This document shows, in pieces, positions 20,691-26,484 of a DNA stretch of 26,484 bases. Position 1 is the first letter of the stretch. Every line of letters starts with the position of its first letter. Where the stretch lies: positions 1 through 26,484 of IMG/VR virus record IMGVR_UViG_3300035698_003689; one strand, 5' to 3'. Origin of the DNA: a virus. Below the pieces are notes generated by a model. The model saw nothing but the letters and a program-made list of their open reading frames with translations. It was not told the DNA's origin and did no database searches. Both the position numbers and the translations under genes were made by a program.

Positions 20691-21632
20691 TCAGGGCTTG
20701 TACTTGGAGCTGGCATGCCGGAAGAGGGTCTTGGCATTGCTGTCCTCATCTTCTTCGTCCCGGACGCCCTTGTTGCATTCCCTGGCCTCCATCCTGCAAG
20801 AGTTGTCCTGATTGTGGACGCAGTCCAGGACCGGCACCATCATCTCCCCGCAGTACTTGGCCAGGTTGGATCTGCCAGAGAGCCGGATGTGAAAGCGCCT
20901 GAGCACTTGGTTCCTGCTCATGTCCCCCACCTGGAAGAAGGCCACGTTGCATCTGGCCTTGAGGGCCCTGTAGGCCAACTCCTCCAGCCACCAGCTCTTC
21001 CCCATCTTCTCACGGCCCATTACACCCACCAGGCTCTCTCTGAGGAGGTGTTCGTTGAGCAGGTCACCCAATGCCCCTGGTAGAGTGAACAATGGCTCTG
21101 ACTGCTGTTCAAAGGCTTCCCTGATGGAATCCTCATCCGTGTAGAGGTCAATCCCCTCTGAGGTGGGCCTGAGCACCGGCTTATGGGAGGATAGGGCCAG
21201 AGCGGCTCCTTCCTGGTCCCCGTTGGCCAGGGCAGCTTCTACATCCTCCACCAGCCCTTTGAGGGCCCGAAAGTTGTAGAGCTTCTCAGCCTGGTCCAGG
21301 ATGTATTCCACATTCAGCTTCTTGGCATCCTCATATTCATCCGAGATGTTGGCCAGGAATCCGGAGATCAAGTCCATGGTATCCTCGTCGGCGTTCTCTT
21401 CCCTGGCATGGGAGTTGAAGATGTCCTGCATATGCTTCTTGGGCGCCCTCTCATACTGCTTCCAGTAGTCGTTGCACCATCCCCCCACCTGCCTGGCGAA
21501 GGGGGTCCGCATGAGCTCCGGCTTGTAGATGGGCTGGATGCCGCGGAGGAACTTGGTGGACACAATCATGCCGGTGACGATCTGCTGTTCAAGCCTGCTG
21601 TCAATCTTTCTGATCTTCACTCGTCTGGACAT
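20691..21632 (-). CDS. DnaB/RecA-type replicative helicase, N-terminal part
   Basis: The first 313 codons encode an N-terminal helical domain (LEQQIVTGMIVSTKFL, YERAPKKHMQDIF) like phage replicative helicases, then a RecA-fold domain with Walker A GREKMGKS at 206-213 and AFFQVGDMSRNQVLRR at 231-246. A cysteine insert follows: C271, C279 and C286. TGA stands at codon 314, and the next residues IYC put C317 three positions later. The stop therefore sits at the first position of an expected CxxC zinc pair, and related phage helicases that I recall have Pro-Cys there. Without readthrough, Walker B would be lost. The queD gene follows. Confidence 0.75.
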   Translation of the reverse strand: MSRRVKIRKIDSRLEQQIVTGMIVSTKFLRGIQPIYKPELMRTPFARQVGGWCNDYWKQYERAPKKHMQDIFNSHAREENADEDTMDLISGFLANISDEYEDAKKLNVEYILDQAEKLYNFRALKGLVEDVEAALANGDQEGAALALSSHKPVLRPTSEGIDLYTDEDSIREAFEQQSEPLFTLPGALGDLLNEHLLRESLVGVMGREKMGKSWWLEELAYRALKARCNVAFFQVGDMSRNQVLRRFHIRLSGRSNLAKYCGEMMVPVLDCVHNQDNSCRMEARECNKGVRDEEDEDSNAKTLFRHASSKYKP

Positions 21633-21635
21633 TCC

Positions 21636-21929
21636 CTATCCCTTCCGCTTGTAGGTGATTACCCAATGAGAAAAAGCATCCTGTATTCCCCCTGAGAATA
21701 TGAGGCAGTCCCCGATGATAACCAGCTTGGCTACATTTACGCTGTCAGGACGGACCTTCATCCTTTGACCTACCAGCAATGAAATGAGTTCTTCGGCCTG
21801 TCCGGTCAGGGTGTTCATGTTGATGGGAAGCCAGTCCTCTGCCAGCTCTGGGTACTTACTCACATTGTGGATGTCCGTGTTGATGTGGACCTCATGGATT
21901 TCATAATCGTTATTGATGTAGATGATCAT
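21636..21929 (-). CDS. hypothetical protein, 97 residues
   Basis: I do not recognise this protein. It opens MIIYINNDYEIHEVHINTDI and ends with CLIFSGGIQDAFSHWVITYK, giving a compact alpha/beta pattern with two short hydrophobic strands and no cysteine cluster or membrane segment. AAGGAG lies six bases before the ATG at 21929, so translation is well supported. It ends three bases before the helicase start, indicating a shared transcript with the replicative helicase. Confidence 0.55.
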   Translation of the reverse strand: MIIYINNDYEIHEVHINTDIHNVSKYPELAEDWLPINMNTLTGQAEELISLLVGQRMKVRPDSVNVAKLVIIGDCLIFSGGIQDAFSHWVITYKRKG

Positions 21930-21953
21930 GTTGGCTCCTTGTACCTTTTGGGT

Positions 21954-22157
21954 TCACCATGTTCTGTCGGGCAATGTGATATATTCATCACGTTTGCCTT
22001 TGCAAAATTGACACGTATTATTCACCTTCGGATCGGCCTTCGTGAAATCTCTCTTGGCTACCCACAGTCCCTTGTCGAGCCACTCCTTAACAGCGTCAAC
22101 AGACTTGCTGAATGCAGTGACCCTTTCACAGTGTTGACACTTGGCGACGTACATCAT
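21954..22157 (-). CDS. small zinc-ribbon protein
   Basis: The 67-residue product begins MMYVAKCQHCERVTAF and later has NTCQFCKGKRDEYI. The two CxxC pairs are about 40 residues apart, a typical zinc-ribbon spacing with a helix between (VDAVKEWLDKGLWVA). The start at 22157 has AAAGGAG seven bases upstream and overlaps the methyltransferase stop (ATGA). The in-frame opening to 22196 is inside that gene and is rejected. Function unknown; possibly a transcription or DNA-binding accessory. Confidence 0.6.
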   Translation of the reverse strand: MMYVAKCQHCERVTAFSKSVDAVKEWLDKGLWVAKRDFTKADPKVNNTCQFCKGKRDEYITLPDRTW

Positions 22158-22936
22158 GCCTGTTCTCCTTTGTGGTGTTCTGTCGATATGTCGCAAATAC
22201 GGGTCTTAGCCACTTCGCACCATTCCTCATCATTATCTATGCCGATGAATTTCCTGTTCAGGTTTCTACAGGCCACCCCCGTGGTTCCGCTTCCCATAGT
22301 GAAGTCCAAAACAGTATCCCCCTCGTTGGTGTAAGTCTTAACGAGGTACTCCATCAATTCGATAGGCTTCTGGGTTGGGTGTTTGGTTTTCTCTTTGCCT
22401 GATGCTGTATTGAACTTCTGCCAGCTTGACGGAACACGCATCTTTCCAAGCGTTATATCCTTGCCCTTAAATGTCCCGTATGCCCTTGTTTTGTTTCCCT
22501 TGTCTCTCTGGACTTGACCAGACATACCAATTCCCCCGCCTGTCCTCGGTTGCATCTGACGGTTATACGTCCACTTGCCCTCAGAGAATATCAAGACTAC
22601 TTCATGCTCCTTCATAGGCTCTCTGACCGTGTTGGCAAAGTTGCTCCCTCGGTTCTTGATCCATACCCATTCATGTCGGAACATGCTTGGGTTGCTCATC
22701 ACCAAAGCAGAGCTGAACGGCTGAGATGCGCTCATCGCCACTACCCCTCTACTTTTTAGAAGATACTTAATGCCACCCCACATCGGCTCAAATGGTATCA
22801 CTGCGTCCCACTTGCATCGCGTGGTGCCGTAGGGAGGGTCCGCAAGCACCATGTCCACGGGGGGCAACTCTTTCATCACTTCTATGCAGTCACCATAGTA
22901 TAATTCCGTGTTCTCGTTTTGGTAATACAGGGCCAT
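22154..22936 (-). CDS. N6-adenine/N4-cytosine DNA methyltransferase (beta group)
   Basis: The 260-residue protein has DPPY at 33-36 in DMVLADPPYGTT and VLDFTMGSGTTGVA near residue 220, with KHPTQKPIELMEYLV between (the motif before FxGxG). The DPPY-first order is the beta arrangement of N6-adenine and N4-cytosine enzymes. AAGGAGG lies seven bases before ATG 22936. It differs in sequence from the other methyltransferase at 13446-14150, so the window has two distinct orphan enzymes. No endonuclease partner is visible. A likely role is defence against host restriction or regulation of phage DNA transactions. Confidence 0.87.
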   Translation of the reverse strand: MALYYQNENTELYYGDCIEVMKELPPVDMVLADPPYGTTRCKWDAVIPFEPMWGGIKYLLKSRGVVAMSASQPFSSALVMSNPSMFRHEWVWIKNRGSNFANTVREPMKEHEVVLIFSEGKWTYNRQMQPRTGGGIGMSGQVQRDKGNKTRAYGTFKGKDITLGKMRVPSSWQKFNTASGKEKTKHPTQKPIELMEYLVKTYTNEGDTVLDFTMGSGTTGVACRNLNRKFIGIDNDEEWCEVAKTRICDISTEHHKGEQA

Positions 22937-22981
22937 TTCAGTCCTCCTTATTCCTTAAGTGTTCTATCGGTACATGATAAT

Positions 22982-23203
22982 TCATACCACCGCATCCATA
23001 CAACACCGCTTGAATCTCTTCCCACTCCCACACACACACTTGCTGTTCCTGCTGACTGTGGTCCTCCCAGACTTCAGCGCCATGATCCTCACCCGCTGGC
23101 ACAGGGTCTCCATCCTTACCGGCTTCATGGCAAACCCCTTCACCCCATGGTACTTTTTTCCCTTGAGCGGTTTCTCGTATGACTTTGGCTTGGTCAGTTT
23201 CAT
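22982..23203 (-). CDS. SEC-C motif protein
   Basis: The 73-residue protein ends with SKCVCGSGKRFKRCCMD, the SEC-C zinc motif (CxC-x8-CC; C56, C58, C67 and C68), first known from the SecA C-terminus. The first 50 residues are basic (KLTKPKSYEKPLKGKK). Stand-alone SEC-C proteins bind zinc and probably mediate protein or nucleic-acid contacts; here the partner is unknown. AGGGAA lies before the ATG. It sits between the replication-initiation-like gene and a methyltransferase. Confidence 0.72.
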   Translation of the reverse strand: MKLTKPKSYEKPLKGKKYHGVKGFAMKPVRMETLCQRVRIMALKSGRTTVSRNSKCVCGSGKRFKRCCMDAVV

Positions 23204-23209
23204 ATTTCC

Positions 23210-24235
23210 CTAAACTTTCGCTTTACCTGTCAACAGTTCAAGACCCAGGCTGTCCTCCTGGTGCCTCACAAATCTCCGCCACACCTCCCCCTTCACCGAA
23301 AGCATCTTGGGCCTCATGTCTTTCCATCCATGATATTTGTCCTCCACGAAGCTCCGGTAGTTCCCCATGAACTCCCTCTTGCCCCCGGTGAACCTGACCC
23401 TGACTTCCTTGTCCATGCCGTCAAAGTATTCCAGGATCTCCTGGCCGGCAGGATAGAAGGTCTGCTCCTTCTCCTTAGCGCCGGTGACTTGGTTGTAAGC
23501 ACTGGCCAGAACCTTGGCTGCTTTCCTTACGTCCCTGGGTGGGGGCTCTGGCTCGTCAGGCTTCTTGATGATGTACTCGTCCTCCCAGCCCTTCTGATTG
23601 AACCACGAGGACCCGTTCTTGTAGTGGAGCTCTGGGAAGTCGGTGGCCTGGCGGTGAGTAACGTAGGCAATGTATCTTTTCATCCCTGTCATGATCTCTT
23701 CCTGGGAGGTGCCAGCTTCCCTGGCCCTGGAGTACTTCAAGAAGGAATCATCTTTTCCTGTTTTGGATGGGTAGAGTTTCCAAACTATTACAAATTCTTC
23801 TTTAAGTTGTGCTGGTTTTGGGGGGTCTTTTTCTTTGTCTTTGTCTTTATCCTTGTCTTTGTCTTTGTCTTTAAGGGTATGGATACCCTTTAGATACCCT
23901 TTATACAGAGAATACTTTTGGAGAAGTCTTATTACATGAAGGTGTGGTCTGCAGTCCTCACTGAGCTTTCCATACTGAAAATCAATGAACTTCTTGATCC
24001 ACCATTTGTCTCCCCCATCAAAGACAAGGATGCGACCTTTTCCCCATTCCTCTAGGATATGATCTTTGTCATATTCACACCCAATAAACATGCCGGCCAG
24101 CTCAAGGTCCACGTCCCATACTCCAGAGGCATCACATTCATCCAGAATGTAGAACCATAGGAGCTTTTGTTCTTGGGAGAGACGACGGAACCATGGGTCT
24201 CTCCATTTCTGTGTTGCAGTGAATCTCTTAGCCAT
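23210..24235 (-). CDS. replication-initiation-like protein with KD-repeat linker
   Basis: The 341-residue protein has an N-terminal helical/winged-helix domain: KWRDPWFRRLSQEQKLLWFYILDECDASGVWDVD, a segment typical of phage replication organisers and DnaD-like proteins. This is followed by a linker of alternating Lys-Asp (KDKDKDKDKDKDKEKD near residues 123-138). The C-terminal part has YPSKTGKDDSFLKYSRAREAG and YKNGSSWFNQKGWEDEY, found in phage helicase-loader or initiator C-domains. Such proteins bind the origin and recruit helicase. The primase and helicase genes are nearby. The start at 24235 has AAGGA upstream. The linker is encoded by a hexanucleotide microsatellite. Confidence 0.72.
   Translation of the reverse strand: MAKRFTATQKWRDPWFRRLSQEQKLLWFYILDECDASGVWDVDLELAGMFIGCEYDKDHILEEWGKGRILVFDGGDKWWIKKFIDFQYGKLSEDCRPHLHVIRLLQKYSLYKGYLKGIHTLKDKDKDKDKDKDKEKDPPKPAQLKEEFVIVWKLYPSKTGKDDSFLKYSRAREAGTSQEEIMTGMKRYIAYVTHRQATDFPELHYKNGSSWFNQKGWEDEYIIKKPDEPEPPPRDVRKAAKVLASAYNQVTGAKEKEQTFYPAGQEILEYFDGMDKEVRVRFTGGKREFMGNYRSFVEDKYHGWKDMRPKMLSVKGEVWRRFVRHQEDSLGLELLTGKAKV
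23826..23874 (-). repeat. hexanucleotide microsatellite encoding the KD linker
   Basis: Tandem copies of AAAGAC/AAGGAC-type units in the sense direction keep the frame open at any copy number and give the (Lys-Asp)n linker. Copy number change would alter linker length without a frame shift. Confidence 0.85.
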
Positions 24236-24238
24236 GGA

Positions 24239-24496
24239 TCAGTCCTTGGTTTTGAGCTTGTCGAATTGATCAGAAAATAGACTGCCTGCGGCCCCATTGA
24301 ATCCGGAGGCATAGCGGAACCTGTCCCCTCTGGAATTGGGTCTGATAGGATGCTTCCCTGGTCTCTGTCCTCCGGGCCTTTCTTTCTTGGAGTCGGTAGG
24401 GTCACACTCGTAGCACTTGAATCTCCTGCGGTCCTTGGTGGTAAATTTATTCATGCATTGTTTACACAGCAGCTCTCGTCTCGTTTTCGTCACCAT
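24239..24496 (-). CDS. small zinc-finger protein
   Basis: The 85-residue protein has two CxxC pairs, LCKQCMNKF and KCYECDPTD, 13 residues apart, forming one zinc ribbon, followed by a basic, Gly/Arg/Pro-rich stretch (KKERPGGQRPGKHPIRPNSRGD). It is the first gene behind promoter-like motif C, with GGAGGGAG as the ribosome binding site. It ends three bases before the replication-initiation-like gene. DNA binding is plausible; I do not recognise a specific family. Confidence 0.62.
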   Translation of the reverse strand: MVTKTRRELLCKQCMNKFTTKDRRRFKCYECDPTDSKKERPGGQRPGKHPIRPNSRGDRFRYASGFNGAAGSLFSDQFDKLKTKD

Positions 24497-24502
24497 TGAT
24501 CT

Positions 24503-24530
24503 CCCTCCATTAAATTATATACCCATCCCT
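24503..24530 (-). promoter_or_regulatory. promoter-like motif C
   Basis: Sense strand: GGGATGGGTATATAATTTAATGGAGGG, given here as the element spanning 24503-24530. It aligns with motifs A and B around TATATAATxTAATG and the following GAGGG/AAGGG. It lies in the 70-base gap after the primase gene and ahead of the small zinc-finger gene. Confidence 0.55.
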
Positions 24531-24566
24531 ATGGTTGGGGGCAAAAATAGTTTAGTTCCTTAAGGT

Positions 24567-25436
24567 TTATGTAGATACCAATTCTTTCATAAGCTCTTTT
24601 GCGTCTTCATCTGTTAACTGTGCTGGGTCCCCACTCTCCAGGGAACATAGGTTCACATCCCCAGGGAATACGTCCAGCGTCTCCCCCAATACCTCCGCTC
24701 CCTCTGATGCATCCGGATCGAAGAACACCACCTTGTGCTCGAACCTCCTCAGCAATTTCAACTGGGCCTTGGTGTAAGCCGTTCCGAAAGTACAGACGGC
24801 CCCAGGCCCCAGGCGCCATACATCGGTCACCCCTTCCACCACCACCACTGTATCCCCCTTTGCTTTGTCCAGCCCGTAGACCGTCTCCTTGATGTTCATG
24901 GCCGCCTCATCGTCCGGGCAAGCCAAGTACTTGGGGATCTGCAGGTCAGTCACATCCCGGGCCTGCCAGTTCACCATTTTGTTCTTGTGCATGATGGGGA
25001 TGATGAGCCGGAACTTGTATTCCCCGAAAGGACCTACTCCGTGCAGGCCCCATTCCTTCACCAGCTTCTCCCAGTCGAAGTTCCGTTTTGTTAGGTAACT
25101 TTTGTGCATGGTCCCGAGTGGCTCCGTGCCCTTGGGGAGCTTCACAGAGGAACGTATCTTGGCCTCCACTTTGGGGGTGGGAGCCTCCTGCTGTTTCGTG
25201 CCTCCGTACTTCTGGACGATTCCCCGGACTTCCCCCTCCTTGCATTGTAGAAGTTTCTGGAGGGTGGGGTAGAGCTTCTTGCCTCCGCACCTCAAGCAGT
25301 TGAAGTAGTCCTTGGAGGAGCTGTAGCCCAGGTGCATTCCGGAGTCGGGGCAGAGGGGGCACTTAACGTTCACCCATCCCCTGCTCTTCTGTGAGAAGGG
25401 CACTGACATATCCTGGCATAGCTTGAGGAAGTTCAT
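24567..25436 (-). CDS. DnaG-like primase with zinc finger and Toprim domain
   Basis: The 289-residue protein has an N-terminal zinc finger with C26-x2-C29 and C47-x2-C50 (CPLCPDS and NCLRCG), as in CHC2-type primases. A linker and partial RNA polymerase-like region (YKFRLIIPIMHKNKMVNWQARD) follow. The Toprim motifs are VVVVEGVTD (E201) and VVFFDPDAS (D240 and D242), which hold catalytic metals. The last segment is short, so no helicase domain is fused; the helicase is the separate gene at 20073-21632. The primase makes RNA primers for lagging-strand synthesis. It may instead be primase-like without synthesis, but all key acidic residues are present. Confidence 0.88.
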   Translation of the reverse strand: MNFLKLCQDMSVPFSQKSRGWVNVKCPLCPDSGMHLGYSSSKDYFNCLRCGGKKLYPTLQKLLQCKEGEVRGIVQKYGGTKQQEAPTPKVEAKIRSSVKLPKGTEPLGTMHKSYLTKRNFDWEKLVKEWGLHGVGPFGEYKFRLIIPIMHKNKMVNWQARDVTDLQIPKYLACPDDEAAMNIKETVYGLDKAKGDTVVVVEGVTDVWRLGPGAVCTFGTAYTKAQLKLLRRFEHKVVFFDPDASEGAEVLGETLDVFPGDVNLCSLESGDPAQLTDEDAKELMKELVST

Positions 25437-25485
25437 TCTGGGTACAATTCCTTTAGGTCTTCAAGAAGTTCTGTGCCTCTCACCG

Positions 25486-25773
25486 TTAATCATCCTGGGA
25501 CGCTTCCTCCACTATGTTAGAAGCTTTTGTAAAGACTTGAATCTTCCCATCTACTATTACAACGCTAGCCGGTTCTGTGGTTACTTTCAATTTACCATTT
25601 GCGGTTTTTTCTGTCTCGGCTATCTTCCCACCAGATAGGATGACGCAAGCCAGTTGTTCCCGTTCTGTCAGTTCTGTGGCATCCCCATACGTTTTTATTT
25701 TCCTTACTACGTTTTCTAAAAGAACACCCATCTCAGAATAGAATTTAGAGACAACATCCTTTTCGATACTCAT
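25486..25773 (-). CDS. hypothetical protein, 95 residues
   Basis: This is unrecognised. It begins MSIEKDVVSKFYSEMGVLLENVV and contains TELTEREQLACVILSGGKI and VTTEPASVVIVDGKIQVFTK, suggesting an N-terminal helix and two beta strands. No cysteine cluster or membrane segment is present. The start overlaps the SNF2-type gene by ATGA, so the two are translated together. A 49-base gap follows before the primase. Confidence 0.55.
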   Translation of the reverse strand: MSIEKDVVSKFYSEMGVLLENVVRKIKTYGDATELTEREQLACVILSGGKIAETEKTANGKLKVTTEPASVVIVDGKIQVFTKASNIVEEASQDD

Positions 25774-26484
25774 CCTCTCATCTCCTCCATTAGTTCCATT
25801 AACAAAGATCTGCTCTCCACTTCTTTCCCGTCAAGTACCTGGCTCAGGACCTCCCTCTTCCCATCCAGCAGCCTCATGATCCTTTCCTCCACAGTCCCCG
25901 CGGCGATGAGGTAGTTGATGTTTACCCCGCGGGCCTGCCCCATCCTGCATAGCCTGTCCTCAGCCTGGTCCAGGAAGCCGGGGACCATGGGCAGCTCCAC
26001 GATGGCCATGTTGGAGCATTGGTGATGGAGGTTCATGCCCTGTAGGACCTTGAGGTTGCCCACCATGAGCTTGGAGCCTCGGTCCCCGTTGAATAGGTCT
26101 ATGTTCTTCTGCTTGAGCCCTGGGGAGGTCTTCCCGTCCATCCTAAGCGTCCCAGGAAACTTATCCATGAATGCTTTCACCACCCCGGTATGGCAGCACC
26201 CCACCAGGAGCTTCTCCCCCGATTCCAGGAAGTTCTCAGTCCAGGAGAGACATTCAGCCATCTTTCCCATGGCAGAGAGCTTCCTGAGACCTGCCAGCTG
26301 GGCCAGGAACGGGGCTCTACGGGCTTTCTCCGCCTTGGATGGGTCTTTGCCTTGTAGCCAGGAAATGAAGTCCTCCTCGGCCATCCTGTAGTCTTTGAGG
26401 TTGTCGAGGTCCACCTGGAGGATGGTTCTGGTCTTGGGGGGCAGCTCGGGAAGGACCTCCTCCTTGGTTCGGCGGATCATGCAA
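25770..26484 (-). CDS. SNF2/superfamily 2 helicase, C-terminal part
   Basis: The frame is open to the window end, so the N-terminal ATPase lobe is outside. The visible part starts MIRRTKEEVLPELPPKTRTI, the segment that follows motif III in SNF2 proteins. Motif IV-like KLLVGCCHTGVVKAFMDKF is near residue 95. Motif V is LMVGNLKVLQGMNLH. Motif VI is QAEDRLCRMGQARGV with the arginine fingers. Such phage proteins translocate on double-stranded DNA and may assist replication or recombination. AAGTVEERIMRLLDGK is the usual C-terminal helix. The stop is ATGA-coupled to the next gene. Confidence 0.85.
   Translation of the reverse strand, partial: CMIRRTKEEVLPELPPKTRTILQVDLDNLKDYRMAEEDFISWLQGKDPSKAEKARRAPFLAQLAGLRKLSAMGKMAECLSWTENFLESGEKLLVGCCHTGVVKAFMDKFPGTLRMDGKTSPGLKQKNIDLFNGDRGSKLMVGNLKVLQGMNLHHQCSNMAIVELPMVPGFLDQAEDRLCRMGQARGVNINYLIAAGTVEERIMRLLDGKREVLSQVLDGKEVESRSLLMELMEEMRG

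Noticed and set aside
20691-20693. Alternative genetic code (TGA read as an amino acid throughout)
   Set aside because: Many genes here end in TGA at ATGA junctions with the next gene, and the clamp loader is interrupted by TAA instead, so one recoded stop cannot explain both.
20450-20749. 99-residue minus-strand frame across the helicase stop
   Set aside because: It is in another register from the helicase and its composition (Ser/Pro/Arg) is that of a shadow frame.

Overview
The window is the replication, recombination and nucleotide-metabolism region of a tailed double-stranded DNA phage (Caudoviricetes), or a prophage or metagenomic fragment of one. Almost every gene lies on the minus strand, so transcription runs from high to low coordinates. 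Genes are packed tightly: most neighbours overlap by ATGA, TAATG or TGATG, and AGGAG-type ribosome binding sites are common. I see no capsid, tail, lysis, integrase or host metabolic operon genes. The host cannot be named from the sequence.

Region by region, in transcription order. 26484-20073: end of an SNF2-type helicase, a Toprim primase, small zinc proteins, a replication-initiation-like protein with a KD-repeat linker, a SEC-C protein, a DNA methyltransferase, and a DnaB/RecA-type replicative helicase interrupted by one in-frame TGA. 20061-15896: a 7-deazaguanine cassette (QueD, QueE, QueC, a phosphoribosyltransferase-FolE fusion and a DpdA-like DNA transglycosylase), with a lysine/alanine-rich protein inside it. 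This predicts that the phage replaces some DNA guanines with preQ0 or a derivative. 15899-15325: a 575-base stretch that looks empty but holds four tandem small paralogous genes. Three of them appear to need a +1 frame change. 15341-12044: sliding clamp, tRNA-Asn, a second methyltransferase, a small conserved protein and a UDG-exonuclease fusion. 12047-8362: an unknown protein, a PAPS-reductase-like PP-loop protein, the family A polymerase domain, a cysteine-rich protein, and a clamp loader ATPase whose natural N-terminus is interrupted by a TAA. 8321-5579: UvsY-like, a tiny membrane protein, a gp32-like SSB and RecA/UvsX. 5579-1: a membrane protein, SprT-like protease, metallophosphoesterase, unknown conserved phage protein, deoxynucleotidase, a dATP/dGTP-diphosphohydrolase-type protein, RuvC-like resolvase, zinc-ribbon protein, a half-Rad50 ATPase and the start of an Mre11-like nuclease.

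The genes make a nearly complete replisome (helicase, primase, SSB, clamp, clamp loader, polymerase) plus recombination machinery (RecA, UvsY, Mre11/Rad50, RuvC) and DNA base hypermodification.

Three non-coding or semi-coding signals stand out. (1) Three degenerate pentanucleotide arrays (NNNGC on the plus strand, GCNNN in the sense direction) fill short intergenic gaps; 39 of 41 units keep GC. (2) A shared AT-rich promoter-like motif precedes three operons. (3) The four-gene small-protein array has repeated frame breaks at equivalent places.
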